NCBI RefSeq assembly: GCF_047663525.1
Contig: NC_092588.1
Coordinates: 49,345,501-49,409,500, forward strand
Source of the DNA: Anas platyrhynchos
Taxonomy: Eukaryota > Chordata > Aves > Anseriformes > Anatidae
Direction of reading: 5' to 3'
Length of the DNA: 64,000 bases
Part shown: one piece after another, positions 50,515 to 61,277 of the stretch
Position numbering within the stretch: the stretch's first letter is position 1
Layout: each line of letters opens with the position of its first letter
The notes under the pieces: generated by a model
The model's input: only the letters and a program-made list of their open reading frames with translations
What the model was told of the DNA's origin: nothing
The model's database searches: none
Translations under genes and position numbers: made by a program

Positions 50515-51009
50515 GTGTATGTCTATCACTCCCAGCTCCTCAAGGTGTCAGTGAAAACGGAGTTTCAAAATGATGGACAGAGAAATGTACAATTAGTGAA
50601 ATGCTATTCTTTACAGAGTTTAGTAAGAGCAAAAGTAGGCCTGATGTACTCAGTTCTTCTGCGGCCAGAAAAAGTTGAAAGGTCCAGCCACTTCTCTCCT
50701 GTGCTTTTTCAGTCTTTCCACCTGAGGAAACAGAGGAATGTGCAATGCAGAGAGTCCCCAGGGGTGCAAAATGGATCGGCACTGGATGGAGGCCGTATAG
50801 GTTGGCTGGGGGAATGGAAACGAGCACTTAAGCAACTTCTCAGGGGATGGTGGAAAGCATCCCAACTCATCAGACAGCTTGACACAAGTTTGTACAGCCT
50901 CTCCCCAACCTATTTTTGCAGGGGTGTAACTCTATGCCACTTCTTATATGCTGCATACAGCCATTTAGATCTAAAAACATTTTATGGCAATGAACGCCAC
51001 TGGTTTTAG
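50515..51009 (+). other. Unidentified 164-codon open frame
   Basis: One of the longest non-repeat frames in the window. It opens with a GTG codon, not ATG. The conceptual product has no recognised domain, signal peptide or membrane segment, and the opposite strand is also fairly open (50540-50827). In 64 kb of AT-rich DNA a run of this length is only mildly surprising, so I think it is probably not a gene. Confidence 0.12.
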
Positions 51010-52441
51010 AGTACCTGAAAGTCATCAGGCCATTTTAACTAGGTCCTCTTTTAGTAATAGACTAAATGGGATGCTGATAAATTTTAACTGCTTTGTCTGT
51101 AGGTAGCACAATCCACCAATGTATGTCTAGTGTGTTATTTCCTAGATACCAGAAGTAGCTTGATGTAGATATTTTAAAGCTAACACTGACACTTGTTGAC
51201 ACTTCACATTTAGTAATTAAATGTGAAAGATACTGAAATCAGCCACTCAATTTTCTTATTTTTTTTACATTTTTTTTTAATTATTATTTTTGCTTGGGTG
51301 GGGGTGAGGGTGGGAAGTTGTTTGTGACTGTCAGGACAGTGCCTTTTGCATATAAACAGTGAGGTGCTAGTCCTTATGACCTTTAAATTGCCTCTTAGTT
51401 CTCCACATTTCATGATAACTTGCTCTTTAGAAGCCTTAAAAACAGGTATTTGAAAATCTGATTTTGGCTTTTTTGAATTTATATTGACAAACAGGGCAAA
51501 TAATAGGATTTCCTTTGACTGATGAATTAACTGATGTTGTGACATGAATGATTTGTAATATACCAAGGATTTTTCCTTGTCATGAAAAATACTGTTCATT
51601 AGAATGTATTTTTAATGACTAAACTGACCTGATAAATACATTTTTGTGTTGTTTGAACAGCAAGAGTGACAGTTATTCAAACATAGCCACCCACCATACA
51701 AGCCACCTTTGAAGAAAAGGCAGACATTGCAAGGGATTACTGTCCTGTTAGATAGGCCTTTCTAATCTAGCTTTTATTTAAATAAATTACTAAGTCTATG
51801 ATATTTTTTTTGTCTTTTCTAATAAAGCAGTTAAAAAAAAAAGTTTTTATTAGAGATAAGCAGTATTCCTCAAGTGCATTTCTTAGATGCATAAAGAAAG
51901 AGAGAGTATCTCACTTGCTTTGCATCATTCCTATAAATAGTTTTATCAGATTATTCACCTGAAGCAGTAGAAACAAATGTATTTTGTATCTATGCATGCA
52001 CTAGGAAAGCAGATTTGATTTGAGTGTTGAAAATTTTAGAATATACGGCATTTGTATAAAAGTCCTATTATAAAAATACTTCAAACTTGTTGTTTTGACC
52101 CAATAATATCAAACATTTGATTTTCTCAAAGTATTTTAAATTCATACCACAGGTGGATAAAAATGAGTCCTTTCATCAACAAGCTGTGTTTTCTAAAAAT
52201 AGCTAGTGCTTTATCCCTAATAAATAATATATGAAGCTTTCAAAGTTTCTACCAAAAGATGAGACAAAATGGCCTCTTCAATCTGAAACATGCTGCTGTT
52301 GCCCCCAAACCCATCTGATTTCCATGTAGAACTGTTTCAGAGGAAAATAAATGTGCTGTATACCATGGCATTGTTTCATGGCTTTTTAAGTGTCTGGAAT
52401 TAATGTGACTGGAAGACTAAGGTTAACTTTTGTACTGTGCA

Positions 52442-52473
52442 GAACAGGAGAACAGGGGAACAGGAGAACAGAG
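52442..52473. repeat. Short (GGAGAACA)n-like tandem repeat
   Basis: Four imperfect units of GAACAGGA/GAACAGGG type. Confidence 0.8.
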
Positions 52474-54738
52474 ACAACCATGTGTGTGTTAGGCTGGAAA
52501 GTTACTGTATCCCATGGCTAACATTGTGTATATGTGTTTACATGGTATGTGAAATGGAGGAGTTAACTCACTGTCACTTTGATAATCTGACATAAACCAG
52601 TGAACGTAAATGCCTCAGCTAAAGATTCAAGAATTGCCAGTAGGACTCAAAACCATACTGCATGCAAACTGGAGTGAAGCTGATGGTGGGGAAGTGCCTG
52701 TAGATACAGCAATTTACCTTTTCATAAAACATATTCTAGATTGTGATTGTGTCTCTCTGTCTTTTTTCCATTGGGTGGAGAGTGAAGGCTATTCACAGGG
52801 GCTGGTTGGAGGAAGACTATAAATGAAGGAGATTTTCCTGTGCTATTATACAAAGAAAGTAAGACTGGACAGTGTGCATTACAGCAGAGCAGTGTCATAC
52901 AGCTTTATCACTCCCAAGCTTTAAAGAATTTTAATACCAAAAGCCTCTTTCTAAAGACTATTTCCTAAGACTGCATTTGCAGTGTTAACCAGTATGCATC
53001 TCTCCTTGCAAAGCAGCTTTTCAAAAACTTATTCCTGCTGTTTGCTCTGCCCTGCTGGGCACATGGTGACATGCCAGGGCTAATTGAAAGGGTGCAGCTC
53101 AACAGTTGGTTCAGACTGGCCTTAAGGAAATGAGGTGTAGTTCAGATTGTTACTTTTTAAAAATCAAAATAGGGTATTGAATTTCCAGATCTCTGGAGTT
53201 TTAAGCATACCAGGCAGTGGAAGATCCAGAGTGGCACAACCATGAACAGCTCCAGTTCAGTGGGTGGTGGGATAGGGACAAGGAGGAAAGGAGTTGCTAT
53301 TTCAGCTAAGAAACTGATGTTTAAACAACTTATCCAAAGACATGCTAGAAAACTGCATAACTGAATGTGTATCTTGCTTTCCAGTCTGAATACTGTCCTT
53401 CCTCCAGTCACAGTAAATCTTTCACTTGAAAATATGCTAATGGTTGTTTTCATAAAATGGAGTTGTTTTGCAATATTATTCTTGGTTGATTTGGTGTTTT
53501 GAACATAAGCTATTTGGATCATATTTTATCCAAACCTTTATTGCTCGTAGTGTGGTGTGATGCTGAACAGGATTAGAATAAATTATATTTCACCAATGCA
53601 CACATATTTGTAGCATAGATTGTGAGATAAACAGACAATAATTACTCAGCTTTGGTTTTCTCTTTGTTTACAATGATGAAATAAAAAAACAGTCATTTTC
53701 TAATACGTTTCCTCTCCCTCTTTCTATCCCATTTTTTTTCTACCCCACTGAACCTGTTCCATTTATTAATATTTTCAATATGCAGACATTTTATGCACAT
53801 AACTGGAAACTGGTAGCTATTACACATGGGCTTATGCTGTTACAAAATGGTGTTGAGAGAAAAAACTTAGCAGGAATCTGTGAATCCACCCCAGAAAATG
53901 AATGATTAGTGACAGCTGGTGAACTCAGTTAGCCAGCATAGTTGCTCTATATTTGGATGGAGGCAACTGATTTAACAGACCACCTGATGGAAGAGCTCAG
54001 CTGGGCTAGAAGTGTGGCTAGGAAAAGTATGGGTAGGCCAGCAACTGAGGTCTTGTAGGATTAAAACCAGGACTTTTTTTAAATTTCTTTTTATTCTGTT
54101 ACAAGTGGGGAAAAAAAAAAAGTATGAAGAAGTATGATAGCAGAAGGAAGTCAAGTCTCCAAAAAGCTTAAGTTGAATTTTCATCCTCTTCTGACTTCAT
54201 GAAGAAGGCTCCTGTGGAGAAATCCTTGGTCATGGGACACTGAAAGAAGAAATATTTTGGAAGAGCTGTTCAGATGTCACACTGAGAAACAATGCTTAGC
54301 ATGGTAGAGTTTTAGACTCTGTGTGGTTTGGCCTCTGATGAGCAATCCTCACTGTAAAAAGGGAAGTGCTAAATGAGTTGTGCTCAGGGTGCTGGCTTGC
54401 AGAAGAGCTGGGCCAAAGCTGGCAGCAGCACTCAAGGATGTCAGCCCCCTGTTGTCCTGACCTTAACCCGAGGACCCATACCACTGAGGCAGCTGGTATG
54501 GATGGGCTTTGTTTTGCATCCCCAACTGCTGTAGACTAATGTTATATGTAACAACAATGGGTTGAGAGCATAAGTCAGGCTGTAAATAATAATATAGATG
54601 TAAGACAAAACTTCTTTTGAGGTGGTGGTTTTCAGATATCATGGCCATAGAATTTACTGCTTTCTCAAAAAGTGTGGCACCGGTCATAGCTGGAGGGCAG
54701 TGCTGGCACTGGCTATTGATCTGATCCAGTTTAGCAGT

Positions 54739-54814
54739 TCACAGAATCATGTAGGTTGAAGAGATCTCCAAGATCACCTAGTCCAACTTCTGATCTAACA
54801 CTAACAAGTCCTCC
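54739..54814 (-). mobile_element. CR1 3'-end fragment, minus strand
   Basis: CACAGAATCATGTAGGTTGA, GAGATCTCCAAGATCACCTAG and TCCAACTTCTGATCTAACAC follow the antisense form of a CR1 3' end (the family's AATCATTTAGGTTGG variant). About 75 bp survive. The following 250 bp are more GC-rich but match nothing I know. Confidence 0.8.
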
Positions 54815-57800
54815 AATAATTACTACAGGGGTAATTGCTGGTACTGGGTGGGAGCTGCCTGCAGGCCCTTCTGTCACACTCAGTGCGCTGAGCTGATCTT
54901 TTGGCCAAGAAATTTGTGCAGCACAGCACAGGCCTGAAAGCCGCTCTGTACATGCAGCATAGCACAGGCTTGTGCCTACTGAGGTTCACTGTTACAGGGA
55001 TCACCAGCTCCTGAAAGCACAACAGTTCCTTTGTCAGGACCAATACAAAGATCTAGAGTGAGAATCAAGAAAGGTGTTTTATCTGTTTTGTTGTTGTTGT
55101 CAACTTCTCTGTGGCTCAGCTCCTACATTAGGAAATTAGCAAAGACAGTTTGTGCACTGGAACTGGCAGGTGAGAGCGCTGGTGCCCAGTCATTCAGGGG
55201 CCTAGACCCCTTCATCTGATTTTCCTATCTCTAGGATGCAATGTCATCTTCCCAATTTCTGTTCTGCTAACTGTGCATGGGGATTTGTCTCTGTTGTCTG
55301 CCTTTTGGTTTTCCTTATATTTCCATTTCTGGTTCTTCAGGAGGCTCTGAGTGGATCCTTAACTTTATCTCAGTCTTTAATTTCTGTAGCAGAACACTGC
55401 AGTGCAAGCTCTTTGCCTCTACATTTTGCTTCACGCTTCAAAGAACCAAGACTTTTCTCAACAGACCAACAGGATTATTCCTTGGAATATCATGGAAAAA
55501 GGCATGTCGCGTGAGGAATTTAGTGGTGCCTGTACCTACCTCAGCTCTGAGGGAGGCACTTCTGCTAAATGGTCACCACTTAACTCATCTGCTGCAAACA
55601 CATGGAGAAATGTGGGTCAAACTGGGAGTTCTCACTGTGTACCTGGGAAGGCAACCATGCAGGAGTAATTCTGTGAGTGAACACAGGACGTGAGGTTATC
55701 AACTGAGCGTGATCTGTAAGACTACTCTTTTCCAGACAATTATGTCTAGTTATTGAAAGCACAGGGTGGCAGAAACAACTCTGGTTTATTTGCAGATAAG
55801 GGGATCTAGGAGCACTGTGGATAAGGTGAGATCATTTCTTTTTGGTAATGCAGAAAAGTTGAGGACTATCAAAGTATCATTGCCTGGCCAAGGTTACACA
55901 TTCTTATGTTATTGAGGAGACAGTCATGTGATTCTGCCTACTTAGTCTTGACTGAAAATACCTTAAAATAGCAAATATGTCTGTGTTTCATGTGGTTTTG
56001 CATTTTTAGACTTGACATACTAACAATGAAATGAGAGGAGTATTCAGTATAACTGTTAGGAATGATCTGCTTATGCAAGAAACCACACCAAACTGTGAGG
56101 GAAACAAGAAGAAAAAAAAATCATAGGTATTAGTGGGAAACAAATGTGCTTTGGGGTTGCCAGCCAAAGCATACAGGGGTAATAAAACAAAAGGGATTTT
56201 GGAAAAGGAAAAAAGGCAGATCTTAAACTAGGAGCCTATTCTCTTGTTTCCCTCACCTCTTATGGTAGGTGCAGAACAACATTCATGTCTGAAATGCCTC
56301 ACAGATGTTGTCCTGCTGGTGTGATCTGGGCATGTGTCAAAAGCAAAGTCCGCGTCTTGTTTATGCTCTGACTGCAGTCCATCTGAATGGCTTTCTGTGG
56401 GCCTTAGGACAGCAGTAAGACTTATCTCCAAGTTAAGTTCCTTCTAAAGTGTTTGTCAGCACAATGATGCCTAATTAGGAATGGAAGTGCCCTAAAACTG
56501 CTGGTTTCACTACAGCACACACAATCCATCACAAATATTTAGATAGCTATTGAGATCTCTTTCACCCTCTTCCCTCTGCTGTGCACTTAGAAGTTGTAAC
56601 ATTCCCTCTTTATAGCAAAATGTGGAGATACTGTAGGTTTTTTCATCCTAGGTGCTCAGCTCTGCACTTAAGGACCCTTCAGCCAGGGGCAGCCTATACC
56701 TGGGGATTGTGGGATCAGTCCTATGAGAGGATTAAAATCCTCAATAAAATGTTACTGAGACTCTTTTCCCTCTTGTGCTGTGCAAAACCCAGCACCACAA
56801 CACACAGGTAATGCAGGAAAAGGCAGCTTGCTGTACCTGTGCAGTAGCTTTCAGTGGGTATTTTCCCAGCTGTCAGCAAACCTGCAGAGCCAAACAAGAT
56901 TAAGTGTGGAAAGTGAGAGAAGGTTACATGGTCCCAGCTGTCCTGTGATTGTGTTCATGAGGTAAGTGGTGACTATTTATTGTATAGGCCTGTGTGCCTT
57001 CCTTTTTATAATGACATAGAAAAAAGAACTTCTTGCATTACAGAGTCATCATGCATTTTTTTTATCTGCAACGAGGACCTCAGTGGGGCTTTCAAAGGCT
57101 ATGTACAAACTTACATGCAGGAGCTCAGGTATGAAAAGGCACATGCAGGACAGAGAAACCAGGTAATTTCTCCTATTTTTCTATATAAACAATTAATATT
57201 CTTGCATTTCTAATATTATCTGAATAATTAATAACCTATATCATTCTGGCTTTTAACATATAATCCTCAAATTTCTGTTGTGTGTGTGCAAACAGGCACA
57301 CAAATTTACTACAATTTTTTTTTTTGAGATCTCCACCAGCTGAAAAGCATTATAGCTGCCACTGCTTTTAAGTATTCATTTAGCAGCATTTAATTGGTAG
57401 AAAACAATTTCTTTGATTGCACTTTATAATAATGAAACCCTTATTGGAGTCCCTTTAATAACATTTTAAACAGGAAAACACCACCACCCACACATCTTCT
57501 AATAAGGAGCATATTCTGAGTTAAATTAAATCACATAAATGAGAATCTTATTGCTCCTCTCCTACACAGCCTCCCCCTTCTTAAGTACCAGGAGAAAGGC
57601 TCCATTTTAAAGAATCTCTTGCAAGTTAATAGAGCCAGCCTTTGATGACTGGAGTTGAGAATAGAGTCGGAGACGTTGAGACAAATTGTCCTGGCAGTAA
57701 ATTATTTTCCTTCAAGTAGCTCCATTATGTTAGGCATGGTGAACTCATTTGGTTGCAGTCAATGAACTGTACCAGGAGCCCTACAGATAGCATCGAGGGT

Positions 57801-58584
57801 AAAGGTTATTTCATCTTTTTATTTTACTCCCTTTGTTTTACATTATGCTATGATTTCTGAGGAGGGTGGATATCTGCTGTCCACTGCCACAGATGAGAGA
57901 AATGAGGTATAGGAAGATTCATGAAGGAAACAGGTAGATTGCCGTTGCATGTCAGTATCGAGTATCTGATTTATTTTTATCCCATGCTTCTGCAATGTAT
58001 GGAGAGAAATAAGGAGAAATTTGTTTCCTTTGAATGGTTATTTATTGGAAAGAAGGTGAAATGATGTGTGAGGTTTTAATGGTTTCTGAAAGCAGCTGCT
58101 ATCTGTAGAAGAATGAAATGGTTAGAGACAGCCTTAGGATATGTATCACTACTGCAGGGCTTCACTTGTTATTTTGCCTTTTGCAGACCCGGACTAGATT
58201 GTTTCTCAGAAAAAGGGGCACAGGTTGGATCTCTATTTTTTCGGCCTTCTCAAGACCAGGTGTTTTGGTTGAGGCCTATCCTTTCTGGTAAAGTTTAGAG
58301 ACATCTTTCTCTCTGTGGCCTTTTATCTGAGCTATGCGGGAACCATGGTTATGCATTGCTGCATGCATGTTATCTGGTAGAGAAATGTGGTTGTTGGTCT
58401 TGAGGACTTTTGTTTTCCTCTGATGATTTTAACTTTCTGAGCCAAACAATGATCTGTGCAGCTCTCTGTTGCTGAAGAAATGTCCAAAGCGGACCTTATT
58501 GTGTAAATTGCATAAAGGATTCAGAAGTGACAGATAATGCATATGATTTTAGTCATGCTCTCCTGTGACAAGAAACTGGGAGTA
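54815..58584. other. Unique DNA with one possible SINE relic, no gene recognised
   Basis: Frames reach at most 138 codons (55277-55693, plus) with no recognised similarity. A possible MIR relic lies at 55.85 kb. The segment 57.30-57.80 kb has several homeodomain-type cores and is a candidate conserved non-coding segment. Confidence 0.5.
55850..55960 (-). mobile_element. Possible MIR (CORE-SINE) relic, minus strand
   Basis: GCAGAAAAGTTGAGG, then ATTGCCTGGCCAAGGTTACACA, then GTGATTCTGCC and TTAGTCTTGACTG resemble the antisense MIR words ACTGAGG, ACTTGCCCAAGGTCACACAG and the TTTGAACCCAGGTCTG/TGACTCC end. The order is right but divergence is high, so chance similarity is possible. Confidence 0.4.
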
Positions 58585-59265
58585 GCTGCTGAACTTCATG
58601 AAATTCCTATTTGCCTATTTCTCATGCCCATCAAGGTCCCTCAGAAAGGTAGCAAAACCCTATGGTGTACCAGCTACTTCTCCCAGCTTTGTATTTGTAA
58701 ATTTACTGAGGGCACATTCCATCCCATTGCCTAGGCATTAATGAAGACGTTAAATAGAACTAGACCCAGTGCTAATCCCTGAGGTACACCTCTGGTGAAT
58801 GGCCTCCAGTTGGACTTCATGTTGCTGATCATATCTCTGAATTTGGCAGTTCAGTTTACTTTTTTGTCCTTGTCCCTGTCTACTTACCCAGTCATCAGTT
58901 TCTCGATGAAGATATTAGTCAAAAGTCTTTCTCAAGTCAAGGTACAAAAAGTTGGCTGCTCTCCCCTCATCCACCAGACTACTCATCACCTTGTAGAAAA
59001 CTATCAGGTGACTCAAGTACAATTTACTGTTCATAAATCAATGCTGACTAGTTTCAATTGCCTTCTTTTCCTTAGCATATTTTGAATTTTTTTCTGGTGT
59101 TGCTTGTTCTATCACTTTCCTGGGTGCTGAGGTGATGCTGGCCAGCCTCTAGCTCCTGGCATCCTGCTGCTTGGTTTTCTTGAAGACAAGAAATGTGCTT
59201 GCTTTCTGCCAGTCCTCAGAAATCTCTCCCAGATGCCATCATCTCTCAAAGATAATTGAGAGTGG
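58585..59265 (-). mobile_element. CR1 ORF2 fragment, minus strand, old
   Basis: About 680 bp of CR1 in antisense orientation. Blocks in plus-strand order include TTCATGAAATTCCTATTTGCC, CATCAAGGTCCCTC, CATTAATGAAGACGTTAAATAG, AATCCCTGAGGTACACC, TCAAGTCAAGGTAC, CTATCAGGTGACTCAA, CCAGTCCTCAG and TCTCAAAGATAATTGAGAG. On the minus strand these correspond to the reverse-transcriptase region from upstream of motif A to just past the catalytic aspartates. Stops and indels are frequent. Neither CR1 end is present, so this is a piece of a dissected older insertion. Confidence 0.88.
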
Positions 59266-60621
59266 CATCAATTGGTGGGAAGTACAAAACCGAGTCTAGC
59301 TTCTCTACTTCTGTGTTGTGTGTGTTCTTGCTTGCCTTGAACTTAAGTCAGCTATTTCAAATGTAATCACTTTGATTCTAAAGAGACCCAGCTTTTGTAT
59401 GGAGTTTTCAATATATGTTATTCACATGTGGTAAAACCTGAAGTGGTAAAGTTTGACTCTGCCTCTAAGATCAGATTCTTGCTGTTGCAGATCATTGTTG
59501 TCCTTAATGGCATTGCAGAATTGAGACAGTGATACATGTGACAGCTATTTATGTAATTACTAACTATTCACTGTAGATGTTTTCAATTCTCTGGCAACAT
59601 GCAAAACCAATAATCTATTTATTTCTGTGCAATTACATAAAACTGTGAGCATCTTGATCCTTCTTTGTGAAAATATCAATGTCATGGACATACCCATCTT
59701 CAGTATTAATGCTCAGCAGCTGTGATCTCTTTATGCATAAATAAAAAATCATGGACCTACCTGTGAAATCTGTGATATTTCTGATATTTGGTTCTTTCAA
59801 CAAGATTGTACCATGGAAATTTATTTAAGAATCTCTGTTGCTGCCCAACCACAACCACACGTTATGTTTTTAGCTTTAAATGACTACTTCCCCTTAACCC
59901 TTCCCCCTCTCCCTCGCCCCCCTCCTCCCCCCCCCAGCAGTTAAAACAGAAACTAAATAATTTAAAAAATGAATAAGAGTTACTTTTTAGTTCTTGTGAA
60001 AGCTTTTAAGCCTATTAAATGCAAACTTAGAAATTCTGGGGGGAATGTTAAGCATGATAGTGTTGTGTGCAATGACCATGCCTTTAAACTAGGCTTGAAG
60101 ATCTCATTTGATGGCATGCTGAGCTATTTATAACTAGTGTTCTTTCAGAATCTTTTTTCTTTAAACTTTATTATGCACCAGCTCCTAAGCTGTGGACTTA
60201 GTCTAGTAATGCTTTATTCATTAGGAAATATTCTAAAGTCCTTCAAAAAGGTCGGTTTAAAAAGTGGAACAAACAGCTAGCATGTAAGTGTGAAGCAATA
60301 GAAAAGGAGGTTGTCTTCTGGAAACAGAGAATTGACCTTTCTCTGCCTTGGTTTTCTGCACAGTACAATCCCTTTTGAAGATCAATTTATTTGTATAAAA
60401 TGTGCAAAGATGTTCATATGGCATCTTGCATTTTATTTCTCTAGGACAAGATTACATGGCTGGCTAATACAAGCAGGGATAAAAAGTTCTTACTTTCTGA
60501 AAGAGCAGATAAAACCAAAACCAGGAACCTTAAGGATTTATAGACAATGCATATATTCTATGTACATACACGTTTATATATTCAATATAGTTTGATACTG
60601 CAACAGAATACAAATCTTATT
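59266..60621. other. Unique DNA, no gene recognised
   Basis: Apart from a C-rich pyrimidine tract at 59.89 kb there is nothing recognisable. Frames stay under 95 codons. Confidence 0.55.
59889..59936. repeat. Pyrimidine/C-rich tract with minus-strand G-quadruplex potential
   Basis: Forty-eight bases, mostly C with T, containing runs of nine, six, five, four and several of three C. The minus strand therefore carries at least four G runs of three or more within about 45 bases, the pattern for an intramolecular G-quadruplex. Confidence 0.8.
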
Positions 60622-60745
60622 TCATAGAATGGCCTGGCTTGGAAGGGACCTCAAAGATCAACTAGTTCTAACCCCCCTGCCACAGGCAGGGATGCCACCC
60701 ACTAGATCAGGTTGCTCAGGGCCTCATCTAACCTGGTCTTAGAGC
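60622..60745 (-). mobile_element. CR1 3'-end fragment, minus strand
   Basis: Begins CATAGAATGGCCTGGCTTGG AAGGGACCTC and continues with CTAACCCCCCTGCCACAGGC, AGGGATGCCACCCACTAGATCA and GGTTGCTCAGGGCC, the well-known antisense CR1 3' UTR. It stops abruptly where an LTR fragment begins. Confidence 0.95.
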
Positions 60746-60905
60746 TTTGACCAAGGTGGGCCAGCTGTCTTGGCTGTGTCCCCTCCCAGCTTCTGATGCA
60801 CCCCCAGCCTCCTTGGTGATGGGGCACTGCGAGGAGCTGAAAAGTATTTGGCTCTGTGTAAGCATTGCTATGCAACAACTGAAACAGGACAGCCCTTTAG
60901 TAATG
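60746..60905 (-). mobile_element. ERVL-type LTR fragment joined to CR1
   Basis: CAGCTGTCTTGGCTGTGTCC, CCTCCCAGCTTCTGATGCAC, CCCCAGCCTCCT and CACTGCGAGGAG match the right half of the solo LTR at 40.34-40.45 kb almost word for word, in the same orientation. The CR1 match ends at the point where the LTR match starts, so either the LTR inserted into the CR1 or the two were joined by deletion. Confidence 0.8.
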
Positions 60906-60949
60906 TTGACAGCTGTAGTTTTCAGGATCTAGAGGTTTTCACATATAGA

Positions 60950-61007
60950 CCTCAAAAAAACAAAAAACAAACAAAAAAACAACAAACACAAAGCAAAAAC
61001 AAAAAAA
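60950..61007. repeat. A-rich (CAAAAA)n-like low-complexity tract
   Basis: A runs interrupted by single C at irregular intervals, on the right side of the LTR fragment. Confidence 0.85.
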
Positions 61008-61229
61008 CCTGTATGCATTACACCTGTTGACAAGTGTCCAGTCTCAATGGGAGAAGTATTTATATTGGATGTCACAACATTTGAAGTAAACCTCAACAAC
61101 AACAAAATGTCCCAGTCTCCAATCTCATGCTTTAGGTGTCTGTGATTTGGAAAACTTTTTTTTTTTTTTTCCCCTCTCTCAATTGTCATCAAAATCTGGA
61201 CATACTGCTTATTTTCCACTTTCTTTGTT

Positions 61230-61277
61230 CATATATATATATCATATATATATATATATTTTATATATATATATATT
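61230..61277. repeat. (TA)n repeat, interrupted
   Basis: Three TA blocks separated by short interruptions, preceded by a poly-T run at about 61.16 kb. Confidence 0.95.

Larger units (their letters stand above)
40497..54738. other. Long unique stretch, no gene recognised
   Basis: No recognised interspersed repeat or exon in 14 kb. The longest frames are a plus-strand 164-codon run at 50515-51009 and a minus-strand 129-codon run at 51210-51599, both without recognisable similarity. Base composition is more balanced at about 41.89-42.12 and 47.37-48.35 kb. Simple repeats are listed separately. Candidate conserved non-coding segments lie near 42.5 and 45.2 kb. Confidence 0.5.

Noticed and set aside
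57880..57930. Possible third MIR relic (CCACAGATGAGAGAAATGAG)
   Set aside because: Only about 20 bp resemble MIR and the flanks do not continue the match.
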